Notes under the pieces: model-generated
Databases searched by the model: none
What the model was told of the DNA's origin: nothing
What the model saw: only the letters and a program-made list of their open reading frames with translations
Origin: Opisthocomus hoazin
Taxonomy: Eukaryota; Chordata; Aves; Opisthocomiformes; Opisthocomidae
DNA: 64,000 nucleotides
Assembly (NCBI RefSeq): GCF_030867145.1
Contig: NC_134422.1
Coordinates: 11,542,531 to 11,606,530, forward strand
Direction: 5' to 3'
Shown: piece by piece, positions 1 to 12,928 of the stretch
How the letters are laid out: the number at the start of each line of letters is the position of its first letter
How positions within the stretch are numbered: the stretch's first letter is position 1
Position numbers and translations under genes: made by a program

Positions 1-3000
1 TTAAATGAAGTGCAATGTTTAATGACCAGGATCTCATTTTCTAGAGGGCAACTGAGATTTCTTCTTCACACTCTGATGCAAATTTCCTTAAACTTAAGAT
101 CTACTAAGAGGAAAAAGGGAGTGATTGATCTAAGAGAGATCACAGTATCTTCTTAATTCGTTTAGGTGTGTGCTCTGTGCTGCTGCTGCTGTTTTGTGGC
201 TACAGTTTTTACTGTAGGCCTGAAAAAACCTTCCACCGTGCAAAGCAGCTTTTCCCTGGACGTGGAAGCCATGACCCTCACTAGAAACTATGCAAACACA
301 AAGGGACAGCCTGACCGTGCAAGGAGGTGCTTTTACCGGCAGCTGCTGACGCGGGGCAGGCAGACGGCAGGGAGGATCACAGCAGCTCCCTGCTCTCCCT
401 CTCTCTTCCCCAGATTCCCTAGCATTCCTTCATTTGTTAATTTAGTTGTAGCTATAAAAACCAGGCATCTTACAGGGAATGGTAAGAGGATGTGCAAATT
501 CAGCAACAAGAGATCGAGAACATTATATTCCTGCTGGCAGTTGTGACTTCACATATTACAGCAGACTTGAGGACGGACAGACCTCTCTTTCTTTTGATGG
601 CTGTGGCCAGCACAAGCAGGTCTTCAGTTCCAGCAGGACCTCTCAGGTGGTACCACAATACCAATTAGTTAGGAATGATTTGATGTACTAAAAGATTTGA
701 TAAATTGAGACTATTAACCATCTCCAACAGCAAACAGTATCTGTGTTTCTTTGCTCTGTGCTGTTTTAAAGGGCTGTACCACCCCGAGACACTACCTGTA
801 GGAATTCGGGTCTGGTGTGACCGGGAGCGGCTCGTGTTCATCGTCGGCTTCAGGATACCGCTGGCACAAGGTCAAGTGAGATTGTCATACCTTTGCCTTT
901 TCCTATTTTGGCTTCAAAGGGCACGTTCTTATAGCTCCAAAGTATTATGAAAACCATCTTTCACTAGACCAAATTTTGAAGCTGCAACATTAACAATTTC
1001 ATACACCTATGATCAGCGTTTCTGTGGCGCAGACACAGCGACCTCCTCCTTCTGTTTTAACCCAGCCCGTTCACGATTTTTGCATTCAGTATTTTAATGT
1101 TTTAATGTTGTCTTGCCCTATGCTACACCCTACTCTTCTAGTTCTTCTATTTGTGATTCAGATAACTTTTGTATTGCCAATGTAATTTACTTCAATTACA
1201 CATCCTATGTAAAAGAAAAATGATGTTTTGAACTTGCTTTGTGTTTTTTCACCCCCCCTCCCCACCCCGTGATTTTATTTCTCTGCTTTGGCACTAAATA
1301 AGACCTGGTTTTCTTCCTTTTCTAAGGACATTGACTTACTGATATCTACATGAAAAATTCACCAGCATTAAGACTATTCATTAGTATGCACAGCTATAGC
1401 ACAGGATGTTTTATTTTTTGACAGCTCCAGCTTTGTAAACTTCGCTGTAAACTGTGGGGAAAAGCAGCCATTTTAGTACATAAGTGGGCTGTACTACAAA
1501 CAGATGCATTTCCCAAGCAGAAACCAATCTGCAAAGTATTGCCACTTTGCATGCAATTAGGAATGAGATTGACTACCATATCTTTAATTAAATATGCTAA
1601 GTGAGCGGATCAAAAATGGCCAGGCTGACAAAATGAAAATATCCTTGATCTATACCTAAATATACATTTTTCAAAGGAAGATGTAGCTTTTTATCATGCT
1701 TTCATATTCCAATAGCTGGCATTGATTTCAGCCTGTCAGCTTGCATCTACTGGTGTTGATAAGGAGTCTTTGATAATATGTTAATTTTTTTTAAGAAAGC
1801 TATTTTTTTCCGCCTGAGATGTATGGATTTTGGGTCACCTTGTTGGGTTTGCCCTTTTGTGTTCAGTGAGTGACCCAGAATCTCCTGCCTCTATGTATTT
1901 ATATATTTTTGCCATTTTGGCAAGGTTATCGGCTAGATATTTTATCAGGGTCTATTTTCTCTGTGCCTCGGGCTTCTGAAAATTCAGAGTTGACTTTCGC
2001 ATTTCAGACCAAGTGCACAACCGCCAGCAGCCCTGCAACACTTGTCAGCCTGCTGGAGAGGCCACGGCAAAGGAACGCTGCGTCTCATCTTGGGACCAGG
2101 CTTTTCCCCACCGCTTTGTCCCACGGTAGAAAAAAATCCCGTGCATCACAATATTGGCAATAGTTGTCCTCTTCAGTTTATGTGCTTTCACCCCCCCAGC
2201 AGCTCCTTTTCCCCTTGAAGCACTGATGGGATATTTTCTTCCACCATTCACTGCAGCTCCTCTGAGGCTGGGCAAGAGTCCCTCCTTCCACCCAGGGACT
2301 GGTTTTTCTTCATCTGCTTGCCTGGTTTGGTGTGCACGCATCCAGCAGCAAACAAGGCCATTTCACTTCAAAAAGAAACATGGTTTTATTTATTACAAGC
2401 CATTTTAAATCGTTTATTTGACTTTCAAATTATCCCCAGCACTGAACCCTCATCTGCTTTGCAGATGGAGAGCAGCGCTTACCAAACAGCCTTTATTGTC
2501 TGGGATATCACCAGCCCCCAGTCAAGCCTTTCGGATGTTCTTCGGCCCACTTTCATTTGACGTTGTCCCTGAGGCTCAGCCAGGCTCCCCGGATCTCCTA
2601 ATTGGTAATTGGTATTCTGGAGGCTTTCTCAGCTGGCATTATGGGCCAGCCTCCTGACCAACCTCCGAGCTTTCTGATCTGCCTGGCGACGAAATATTAG
2701 GCTGTGCTGGCCTTCTCCAGGATCTCGCCTGCAGGACACCGTTGGTCCTTCTTATTCCTCCCTGAAGCCTTCTAGAGGCTTGAGCCAGGACTTCACAAGT
2801 GTCATGCCAGGTGTGATGTTCTAGAGCCTTTAAGCTCTAGGAGACCAGGAGAGACAGTGGTCTTCCATCAAGCTAGCTGGAAGTTGTGTATGGTTTGAAA
2901 ACTGCATCAGTGCAGCTAGCTGAAGATGGTCTGGTGTTGCTACCTCACTGCCTCTAATGTTAAAAAACAACTGCTGCCGCTAATGAGATCATCTATGGAG

Positions 3001-4250
3001 AAGACCGTTTCGTGTGCAGCACCCTTCTTTACCAAAGTGGACTAACAGAGAGAAGCTGAGGAGGGACCTCTCTCCCTGTGTAAAATACTGACGTATCAGC
3101 ATTGCAAAGGTCACATTTTTCTTCATGCCCCCACACAGCACCACATTCCTTCCCAGAAACTGGTCTCTTCGTGTTTGTTTTGTGTTTTAAATGAATTCAT
3201 GGCAAAATTTCTGGTATGTCTCTGAGATGTGTCCTTAAACTGATCCCTCCTCAAGTTCAGTTCTTCATAGGCACTAGGTGAAATGTATAAATAATTGAAA
3301 ATTTAATGGTCGGACTTACTGAGTAATAAATAGATTCGTTAACTTTGGGTAAGACTTTGCAGTGAAGACCTTTGCCCTTCTGTTTATAGGTGCTGTGAAT
3401 GCTGTCATCTGGGCTGGAGAGCATTTGTCACTGTTTGTTCGTTATTGGATAAACTAGACAAACAGAATCAGCTAGATACACACGCTACGTTGTCTTAGGC
3501 TGATAACACGGCCACAGCTTTGCAAAGTCTGTTCAAGTTACTGCTTTTGGGGCAAGGCAGTCTTTTTGGCTCGGGACACATCATGCATCTCAGACAGAAA
3601 GTGCTCGGATCAGGCCTGTCCTCCATTCTTTCAGCGATGCGCAAGTACGACCAGCCAGTCCTCAGCCTACTGGGATGGACAGTGTCCTCTTAAAACCAGG
3701 CAGTCCTCCTTTTTGGCCCTTTTGCTGCCTTTTAAAAGAGCAATATCTGAAACTTACGCTTTTTGGCTGCTTTCCCCCACTGCACGCCTGTTCTGCAGCT
3801 GCGAGCAGTTAGCTGGGCTGGCGGTGTGACTTCCCTGCGGCTCAGGGGGCTGCCGGCTCGGGGGGCTTTGATGGCTCTTGCTTCAGTCCTCGGGCTGCCA
3901 GGAGCACAGCAGCTGGTGGCCGAATTCCATGCGCCCTTCCTTCAGCAACTTGTCTTGTGTCGCTACGGAACAGCTCTGGAGGGATGGAGCGCAGCCATAA
4001 AGGGCCCATGAGGGACAGCCGAGAGTGGTGCAAAGGGTTGATGCCAGGCAAGCTGAAGTAGACATTTTTCATGGACTTTAAAGTGTCTTATATATCTATG
4101 TTAGTAAGACATTTTCCTTCTGAATTGTTTCGGTTTTAGCATCGATGCTCTGGATATACCATAGCAGAGAAGTTCCCCATTTTAATCTCTTGTTGTGTAC
4201 TTCCTTTGTTTCTTTTTCAGGTTGTTTGGTTTGGGTTTTTTTTTTTTCAG
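1..4250. other. Upstream non-coding region
   Basis: I see no convincing exon here. Open frames are short (under about 100 codons), overlap on both strands and resemble no family I recognise. The short stretch at 770-880 is somewhat GC-richer and open on the + strand, but has no recognisable protein. Expected synteny from human would place SNX4 upstream of ZNF148, yet I could not find SNX4-like coding sequence, so the region is best read as intergenic. Confidence 0.6.
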
Positions 4251-4329
4251 TTTTGAATATCCCACCTTTAGTCTGATAGTTCAGAGAAGGTCCCCTTATT
4301 CTATAGTACGAGACAGGAAGAACAGAAGT

Positions 4330-5860
4330 TCCTGATCAGTCTGTACCAGACATTACTTCATGTACTTTTATTCGGTCTCCCTTGTTTTTCTCTGAAAATA
4401 ATAATCCATATCTTTTCAATCTTTCATGAATTGTCATGCACTTGATCCTGCTCTTTGAGATGGCTGGAGATGACTGGACCACAGCAGTCTGCTTGAGGTT
4501 GTACCACAGATCTACGTCAAGGTATTCAATCTGCTTATTTTTCTTCACCCTATTTTATCTGCTTGCTCATTTTACCTGCACACTGAAAGGATGGAGTTAT
4601 TGAGCTTTCTTTGCACAACAAAAAACAAGGCTGGGTGGCACTTTTGGGCAAAGGCAATGATCTAGGCTACTTCCTAAAGTGTTCCTTGTATATTTGTTCC
4701 ATCTGTTCCTAAAGACCTCTGGTGACTCCACAGCACTATAGGCCACCCCAGTGTTCTGTAACCTTTGCTGTTAGAAAGGCAGAAAAATACCTAACCTAAA
4801 GCTTCCTTGATGCAACTTACATCTTGTATACCTCCCATGGGCAGGGAAAACAGCTTTTTCCACTTGTCTGTGCAATGGCTTCTTACATATTTGAAGACTC
4901 TCATCATGTTTCCCCTTTAGCATTCACCTCAGGAACAAGTGCAGTTCATTTAGGCCTTTTTGGTCATGTCTTGTAGATCTCTTATCATTCTCGCTGTCCT
5001 CTCTGACTGGGCCATGTCTCTCCCAAACTGGACACAATACTGAAAGCTGAAATGTTAAAACAACGCTGTGTAGACTGAACACAAATGATTCCTTTGTGTC
5101 TGATAAGGCAGAAGCCAGTTCATACATAGCAGCATGATGTACTCTTCTTTTTTGTGACTGCGTGACATCAGTTCACATCCAGCTTGTGAACATCCATATT
5201 GACCTACTGAACCATCTTCTGGAAAACTGCTGTGCTGTAGCTCAGCTGTAGATTCAGTGTAGGTCCTTTCCCCTGGCCTTACTGAGCTGAGATCCATCTT
5301 TTCCATCTTACTCCTAGATTATCAAGGGAGGTTGAACCTGAACCCCGACGCCAGCCATTCTTGCAGCCATCTCCAGCTTGGTGCAATCTGAAAATTTAGT
5401 AGTCTTCATCCTCCACCTGAAGCACTGAATGGTCTGGTACAAGTCCTGAGCAATTCCATTCAATGCATCCTTACGCTTTAAAAGAAAATCAGTTGTAACT
5501 ACTTTCAAGACAGGTTTACTAATTCGCTTTGCACTGGCCTTGGTGAAATTTCATCTACTTCACTTCTCATTTTATGAGAAAAATGAGGCACATGAGAAAA
5601 TTACTTATCAGCAGCTTTACTTTCTTGCCTTTCCCTGCCAAGAAACCCCCCACCTGAAGCTGTACTTTAGCCATTTTTCATTTGTAAGGTGTCTTAGCAG
5701 TCTGCCTTTACTCCTAAATGCGTAACTTGATGCAGATACAATGAACTTCATCGGCCATTACATTGTCCATTCATCTAGCTTTTCTGAAGGCCTCTGAAGT
5801 TCCTTTAGTCCTCTCTGGGGCCTGGTTAACTTAATAAATTAATACCTGTGTTTTCTATTT
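4330..5860 (-). mobile_element. Decayed ancient CR1/L3-type LINE fragments
   Basis: Several short blocks match, in reverse orientation, the order of phrases conserved in CR1/L3 LINE 3' regions. Around 4,890-5,050 there is a block resembling the 'catcatgtttcccctt' and 'ctggacacaatactg' segments. Around 5,370-5,400 there is one resembling the 'cagcttggtgcaatctg' segment, followed by 'ggtgaaatttcatct' near 5,543. A second partial block lies at 4,370-4,510. No open reading frame survives and divergence is heavy, so this is an old insertion. The boundaries are approximate and the family name is my inference from remembered consensus phrases. Confidence 0.5.
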
Positions 5861-8800
5861 GTATCTATCATGTATTGTATATTTGGCATTCATCTTTTCC
5901 TAATTCGTACTGTTACAAACAACATGAAATGGATTTAGGATGGAAGGCTGAGGCCTTTGCTGTTAACCTGATGCCCTGATGAAAAGCGACCACCTAAGCC
6001 CCCTCTCTGCTGTCTCCTAGACAAATTCTGACATCAGAAATTGTCAAATATATTTTGGAAGAACAAGTAAATGTATGTTTTTCCTTATTCCTTACTTACT
6101 GAGACAATCAATAATTCTACAAGATTAGTGAGATCTGAGTTTTATTTACATAACTTTACTTGCCATAACACAATCTTTTGAATGTTTCCAAAGATCATTC
6201 TGACTGATTTGCAGGTAAAGATGCGTGGCTGGCAGTTTTGTGGGCAGCTCAGTTGTTTCAGCTTCTGACAGCCCTCCGTATGATTTGGAGACTGGCTAAT
6301 AGCCTGTCTTGTTCCAACATTTCCTTATTATTCTGATGCAATTTTTCAGAATATGGCCAGAGGAGACCAGTAAAGGGAGGGCAACTCTACCGTATTTTTT
6401 ACTGTGAGACTGGAAAACCCTAAACCCTTCCTTTTTTGCTGTGTTGAGCAATGAACTTAGAGCTCCAATTTCAGCCTTTTAAGACTTTGTTACTTCTTCA
6501 CTTCAAGAATCTCTCTTGGCCTTCAAGGCCCATTTGTGCCCTTCCTATTTTCCCTTTCTTCACTGCCAACTGAAATTTGAGATTTTCCTTTTCATTGGCT
6601 TTCATAGATTCAGATTTCTATACTCTGTTGGCTTTCTTATTGGCTCAGTGTATGAAAACGTCCAATTTATCATAATAGCTTGATCCTTGTCACCCCGGGA
6701 ATGTACATCCTCTTGGGCTTTGTGTTTTTCAGCAGATGCATCTCATCTCCAAAAGGCTTAATTTTTTGCTTGTTTGTTTTGTTTTCCTGTTTTAACTTTG
6801 AATTTTCGGTTAATGGCTAACAATCTCCCATCATTATCTCTGCATCACAGTCTGGCATCCTACCTGCTCTCTGAATCTGTTGAGTCTCGCTTTTAATTGG
6901 GTAAATGTTAGACTCATGAAGAAGTGTGAATCTGAATTTAAAATACAGTGGTTGCTTTGCACAAACTCTCAGTGCGTGTTAGGTGATGTGATGCAGCCTA
7001 CAACACTTCAATGTAAACGAAGAGTACTGACACAAAGTAGATATGCAGGAGCTGGTTACTCTGCACTGAGTAACCTCCCCATATGGACAAGCCTTTAGCT
7101 AATGGTTCAGCTAATGCTGTATTTTGAACTAGATCCACTGTAATACTTCAAACTAAAGAACTCGGCTGCTGTAGGACACTTGGGAAAGATTAAGATGAAT
7201 TAAGTAAAGGTATGACATTAAATTGCATTAGTTAAAGCCCACCAAATCGCTGTGTGGATGCTCTCTCTTTTACAGACAAAATATCCATAGTTTCCTTTAC
7301 ATTTAATTCTGAAAGGCTTAATTCCAAAATGTTCATGCTGGGGTTTAAGGCCCTCTTACTTTCCCATCTGCAGTTAATTCAACTTCAATGTCTTGGGTAG
7401 ACAGCCAACCTACGTCAAGAGTGAATGGTTTTCTGCTCTGCTTATAACTCGTGTTTTAAGGCACAGAACTGGTTCTTTAAATTCTGCCTCATTGTGTCAT
7501 TTGACAATTTATGTTAGGCAGAGTACTACATTATCATTATTTTTGTTGCTTTTTCTGCCTATTAGGCATCTCAGCATGGGACATTAAACATCCTCTTTTC
7601 GTTTAATCTGGAGATTTACAATGCTAATTTTACAGGAATGCCACATGGGACAAAGTCAGACATATTACAGACATCTGAATGTCTTGTGTCTACACAAAAT
7701 CGTCTTGACTGACATTGACTTGCTGTTCTTTTTTTTTCAGACAGGTATATCTCCCATCAAACCATTACTTTTCATTTTCTCTGGGATTATTACGATGTCT
7801 TCAGCTCAAGTTTTGAAACGCTTCAAGCTGCTGTATTACTGTAAAATAAACGAATGAGTCAAGTCAGGCGTGTTTGAGGCATTAGAAACTAATCTGATAA
7901 GAAGACTTCTTCAGCACTCAGTGGAAGCTGAACAGTGCTCTCCCTTACATAGGTATGGGAGCAGAAAAGATTCTGGAAAAGAGCCAGGTGACTTCCACGC
8001 GCCCTCTCCTTCTAGCCAACATTTTCCATAATTAACTCTTTTTGTTCACAAGCACCTGATGCACAGGTATTTTCAGATGCACCACATCATCACATTTCTC
8101 TGCGTTAGTTAATGTCAGGACAAGCGTACCACACAGCTATGTGACTGATAGCATTATGATTGATTCCTGATCTGCCAGCACTATAGGGCAATGCAGACTC
8201 AATTGAGTCGGGCTTATGTAGGATCATGAACTGAAAGCCTGCTATAAAAATAAAAAATAATTAAAACACAAATTCAATCAGGGATGCCGAAATGAAGAGG
8301 AGTAATTTACAGCGAACGTGAGTGGCTGCTCAGACAATGGACTAATTTAATTTTCTGCATTGAATATTTGTGCTAGTTAAAGCCCTGGTGAAATATTTGG
8401 ACGAAAAAAAAATGGATGGAAAGAGATTTTCTCGCTTTCACAAGCAATCATTCCCTCGTCGCATCCACTGTTGAAATGTCACGCATTCATCTGGGCATTT
8501 CTGAAGCATCATTCCTTGTATCACTGGCACACATCAGTATCAGCCAGGGCTACAGCCACCTTAGTGGTCCAAGGAAGGAGGGGAGGAGAAGAATTTGAAG
8601 AAGGCATTTAGTTTTCTTTCTGATTCAGTATCTGATTGCCCCATTTAATTCAACGGGATTTTTGCATTTTTGAAGTTACAAATGTGTTTGCCTCTGCTAA
8701 AGAGGGAGTGAGACATAAATCTGTGATGAGGACTAAGTAGTGTTTATCCCCACTTCTGTGGCGACAAGCCGTTTACAATGAACCAGTTTATATTTACCCT

Positions 8801-9344
8801 CCATCCTGGGTTTAGTCTCGATGATGATTACTGTTCCTTTATGCAGCCATGATTTGGTACTCCTTTTTGTCAGTGTTTCCAGGCAAAATTGCAGGTGATG
8901 CCCAGCACATAGACTGGTGAGACACGCAGACACTGAAGCTTAAGCTAACTTTCGCATTAAGAGAGTAACTCTAGTGGGTGGGGAGAACACATCTGTTATC
9001 TCTGAAAGTCAAGTTACTCTCATCCTGCACTAAAGTTATTAACTTTGATTGCTTGATGGTTCCACAAGCACAGAAAAAGCCAGTTTAGCATTGTTTGGGA
9101 AGATGAATTGTGTATTTCCACACCACATATGCTTTCTCTTGGATTTACCTTGCTTTTGAACTTTCTGTTTGCAAGTACCTTTTTTTGAGAACATAGAGAT
9201 CTTTCAGTGTTCTCCATATATAAAATACTGATATGAACTCTTCACTGATAATCTTAAGTCTGTTTCTTTTGAGACTTAGCATGGTTACAAAATACTCTGT
9301 AAAAATTTGATTGTTGACATGCAGATTGCTTTTCATATTTCCTT

Positions 9345-9378
9345 TGGCCTGATCCTGTAACCACGTAAAGACATAAAC
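9345..9378. repeat. Short relic of an old palindromic repeat
   Basis: The phrase 'ggcctgatcctgtaa' followed by a cacgtaaag-like stretch matches the end of a palindromic, MITE-like repeat found scattered in bird, crocodile and turtle genomes. Only about 34 bases are recognisable. Similar relics lie at 11,781, 17,248 and 26,774 in this window. Confidence 0.35.
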
Positions 9379-9636
9379 GGTTCAACAGATTTTTATTTTA
9401 ACTCGAGCACAGCCAGTTGTGTGTGTTTGAAGGAATGAGACTATTGACTGTGAGTTGTGACACCCGCACGGGGAAGGGGAGAAGACGGACAGGTTGTACC
9501 CTTGTTTTACATGAGGAAAGACAGAAAAGCAGCAAGGAAACGTCACCTTGGACAGAGTCAGTAGGACAAACCACATCACTAGACTTTGTACGTCGCTCCA
9601 CAAGCACAGATAAAGGTTATGTGGATATATGGAATT

Positions 9637-9653
9637 GGGGAGGGGGGGGGGGG
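9637..9653 (+). repeat. G-run, GGGG-A-G12
   Basis: A run of four G, one A and twelve G. It is a low-complexity tract with G-quadruplex potential on the + strand. It has no visible link to a gene. Confidence 0.9.
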
Positions 9654-11780
9654 AAGCTGCACTTCATGTTTGTTGGTTTACCTGTCTGTGGGCTAAAAGA
9701 CTGAGCAGTAGGCCCACGCTAACAATAATTTCAAACAAAATATACCTTTTTAAAAACTGGAAGGGGATTTAAAAAGAGTTACAAGGATAAAGCAAGACCT
9801 GGAAAAGAGAATTAAAAATTCTGATATGCGGTTCTTAAACCCAATAGCTAAAGCTAATGCTTAGAAGCTCAGGCTCAATGAATTCAGACAAATACAAAGG
9901 CAGAACTTTAAGAGTTAGGCTAAGCGGCCATCTCGAAAACCTACCTAACCTGTGGACTCCTCTCTCAAATTCCCAGGCTGGATCTTTCCAGATCAGCTGC
10001 TGCTTCACCAGAAGTTACTGGCCTGATGCATAAATTTCTGAATGAAATCCTTCAGTTTGTCATGCTGGAGGTCAAAGGAGACGGTTCTGCTTGTTCTGCA
10101 GAGATGCTTCTGAAACCACTTCCTGTTCATGGCTTTTTAAAACACACATATATTCCTCGTTGATTCCCAATAGCCGCTTTTTTAATATATAGCCTACTTG
10201 TGCTTCCTATTTTTTTTTGGTTTCTGAACTGATATGGGGGTGGGGGAAAAAATGCCTTTTACTTTCCATTACTTAGCCCTCCTAAAAACGGAAACTGAAA
10301 TGTACTCAGCTCCATGCTGTGCACACATTGCTTTTTAGAGGGTTTCCCATGGGTGGGCAACTTCTGGAATTCAGAAGGGAGAGGGAAGACTATATTAAAG
10401 ACTACTACATTTTTCGCTAGGGAAAAGCAGAGTTTGCCTGCTATTTGCAGAAAAAAAAATATAGGTCAAAATGCAAGTGCTCCTTTAAGCTTCTCAAACT
10501 ACTGACTTTATATATTCCATTTATATTTTGTTATGTCAAGCCACTAACATCAATAAATAAACAACACAGCATTAAATGTGTACCAAAGCACTAATGTGAA
10601 CGTCGTTGCCGTTGCCGTGTGACTTGGTGAGGAACGACCACCGTTTGAAAATACCGCTGGCAAAGAGGTGAAGGTCCAAGGCCGGACGTGTTCCTTCACT
10701 ACCTCTGCCTCGGTGGGGAGGCGGGAACTTCCAGATGAACAAAGCACTGCCAGGTTCTCACCTAATTTGAGCATTTGTTGATGCTCAGTTCCTCTTAAAA
10801 CAACAGCAGACTCCACCCTACCCCAAACTGACATCTGAAAACTGGAGCATGTCTTGATTAAGGTCACAGAAGAATGGCAGGAGAGTAATGAACGGAACCC
10901 AAATATGCTGAGTCTTACTTCTTCGCTTTAAATACAAGACAGTCTTTCTTCTTCATATTACACTGTTAATTGCCAAGCAAATTTTTTTTGAAAAGCAGGT
11001 TCCAATTGATGTGTCCTTGGAGAAAGACTTGTGCTCACCCTGCAGAAAGCTTTAATTCCTCAGTGTATTTTAAAGTAAGGTTTTAGTGCTGAGCTTCCTG
11101 ACTCAGACTTAATGAAAATCAAAAGATTTTTTTTGACAGATAAAAATGAATAGAGTCTCCAAATTAATTGTCTTTGAAAGAAAAAAAAAATCAAAGTTGC
11201 ATAAATGTACATCTTCCCTCAGTTTCTAAAACTCTATTTTTGGAAGAGTTTCCCATTTTATTCAGCAAGCAGGTTAATGACATTTCTGGTATTTATGTAA
11301 AACTGTAGATGACTGCATGAAATGTAGCCACATTTTATTAACTCCTTCCTCTATTCGTACGGACCGAATACTCTATGTAATTATTTTGAAATATGCTCAC
11401 GGCATAAAGTCAGGGCAGACCCTGAAACTGGGTCTTTGTGTCATTAATATTTTCTTCTTAATGAAATTTATTACACTGTTAACTGGGTGACACAATCTAT
11501 GACCCGCATAAGGATGCAGAACCTTATTAATGCATCTTGTTAAAGAAACTAGAAACCCTACATAAAGCTGACTCACCAGGCAGATGCATCTTACTTCCAA
11601 CAGAACCTGAAGGAAGGGCATGAGCCTTACCGCGGAGACAGGGTGATCCTGTAGGACAACCTGGGAACAACTAAGCTTGTAGCAAAAAGCTTTGGGCTGC
11701 CACTGATTGAATGACTCACAAAGCTAAGCCCAGCGAAGCTGGTAAATTTTGCCCAGTGGAGCTTATGCAGATTCTGGCTT

Positions 11781-11870
11781 CAATCCAGCAGAGCACTTAA
11801 GCACATGCTTAATTATAAGCAAGTGACATAAAGCAATTTAGTTAAGCACGTGTTTAAGCGCGTTGCGGGG
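11781..11870. repeat. Old palindromic MITE-like repeat (cttaagcacatgcttaa type)
   Basis: This stretch contains 'gagcacttaagcacatgctt' and a second 'ttaagcacgtgtttaag', each a near-palindrome. Together they resemble an abundant sauropsid repeat with the same internal motif. It sits just upstream of the ZNF148 CpG island. The family assignment is from memory, so treat the name as tentative. The palindromic structure is directly visible. Confidence 0.45.
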
Positions 11871-12310
11871 CTGAAGACTTCATTTAGAGAAACGCAGAGA
11901 TGTTGGTAACCCCTCAACGAGATGAAGTTGAGGCAAGGCTGTGCAGGCGCGGACGGCTTGGGTGGAGAGCTCTTCCCAGGAACGCGCCGGCTCTCAGAAG
12001 ATTTGGCCTCTAGCAATCCTCCAAATTGTTTACCGCGTGGGGTCACAGAGGACATCGTAATCGTGGAGATGACAGCGCGGAAACCTCTTCTCGGGACTTC
12101 TCGATGGCCTGGAGGCCCCGGGAGTCCCACAGCCGCCACCCCGTACGCACACCGATGGCCTGGGGCCTCCTGCACCGGGCCCGCACCCCTGGGCCCCAGG
12201 AGGCCCCGGCCTCAGCCCGGAGAACCGGGCTCGGCGGGGGGATCGGGGTTCGCTTCAGCCCCTTCCCCTCCCAGAGCTCGTACTGGAAATGAAGCGGCGG
12301 GAACTACACC

Positions 12311-12348
12311 GGGGGGGGGGCATCCCCAGCAACTTCCCCCCCCCCCCC
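12311..12348. repeat. G10 and C13 homopolymers, 15 bases apart
   Basis: Ten G (12,311-12,320) and thirteen C (12,336-12,348) form an inverted pair able to fold into a simple hairpin. Each strand also offers a G-run. Such tracts are also prone to sequencing error, so the exact lengths should be treated with care. Confidence 0.85.
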
Positions 12349-12496
12349 TCCGGGCCATCCCCTCACCCGAGGCCTGGCCGCCACGCGCGGCCGAAGGGCC
12401 CCTCCCGCCCCACCTCCCCTCAGCGCGGCCGCGCCAGCCTCCTGAGCCGCGCATAACCCGGGCCCGCCGGCACCGCCCGCACCGGCCCCGGCGGGA

Positions 12497-12540
12497 GGCT
12501 CGGCTCGGCTCGGCTCGGCCCGGCCCGACCCGGCCCGACG
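12497..12540 (+). repeat. CGGCT/CGGCC pentamer repeat
   Basis: About nine pentamer units, beginning as CGGCT and passing into CGGCC and CGACC variants. It lies within the CpG island upstream of the probable first exon. Confidence 0.8.
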
Positions 12541-12649
12541 CGGTGCAGCCCGGCTCCCCTCTCCTCCTCCCCGCCGCGCCGCCGGCCCGCCGCGCCCGGG
12601 CGCCCGCCGGTCCTCCGGGCGTGTTTCCCATGGTGCACCGCGGCGCGGC

Positions 12650-12892
12650 GGCGCTCTGGCCGGGCTGTCGCTGTCACCGCCAGGAGGAGGCTGAGGGAAG
12701 GCGCCGCTCGCCCCGCCGGAGCAGGAAGAAGCCGCCGCCGCCAACTTCCCCTCGGCCTGGCCTGGCTTCCCCCGCCGCCGCCGCCTCCCCGCCCCCGCCC
12801 CGCCATGCCCGGGGCCGCGGCACGGGCACTCTGAGCCGCCGCCGCCGCCGCGCCCGGGCCCGGCCCGCCTTCTCTTCGCAGCTCTGCGGCCG
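12650..12892 (+). other. Probable non-coding exon 1 of ZNF148
   Basis: A strong splice donor (CG/GTAAGTG) lies at 12,892/12,893 inside the CpG island, on the coding strand of ZNF148 and upstream of its first coding exon. That fits a 5' UTR exon, and human ZNF148 also has non-coding 5' exons. The 5' boundary given is a guess. A short upstream ORF of nine codons (12,805-12,834, with G at -3 of its ATG) would be included if transcription begins upstream of it. RNA data are needed to confirm the exon and to find any further 5' UTR exons in the following intron. Confidence 0.55.
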
Positions 12893-12904
12893 GTAAGTGC
12901 CGGC

Positions 12905-12928
12905 GGGAGCGGGAGCGGGAGCGGGAGC
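12905..12928 (+). repeat. (GGGAGC)4 hexamer repeat
   Basis: Four exact tandem copies of GGGAGC begin 12 bases after the exon 1 donor. Being G-rich and immediately intronic, they could form a G-quadruplex in the nascent transcript. That is inference only. Confidence 0.9.

Larger units (their letters stand above)
5861..11780. other. Upstream non-coding region, nothing coding seen
   Basis: AT-rich non-coding DNA. ORFs are short and show no recognisable domain. Contents I can name are a G-run near 9,637, a worn repeat near 9,345 and ordinary T- and A-rich stretches. Parts of 8,220-8,700 look like sequence that could be conserved non-coding DNA, but without an alignment this is only an impression. 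Confidence 0.5.

Noticed and set aside
1..12000. Search for SNX4 exons upstream of ZNF148
   Set aside because: Human gene order predicts SNX4 upstream, but no PX- or BAR-domain-like peptide was found in any frame. The gene presumably lies outside the window.
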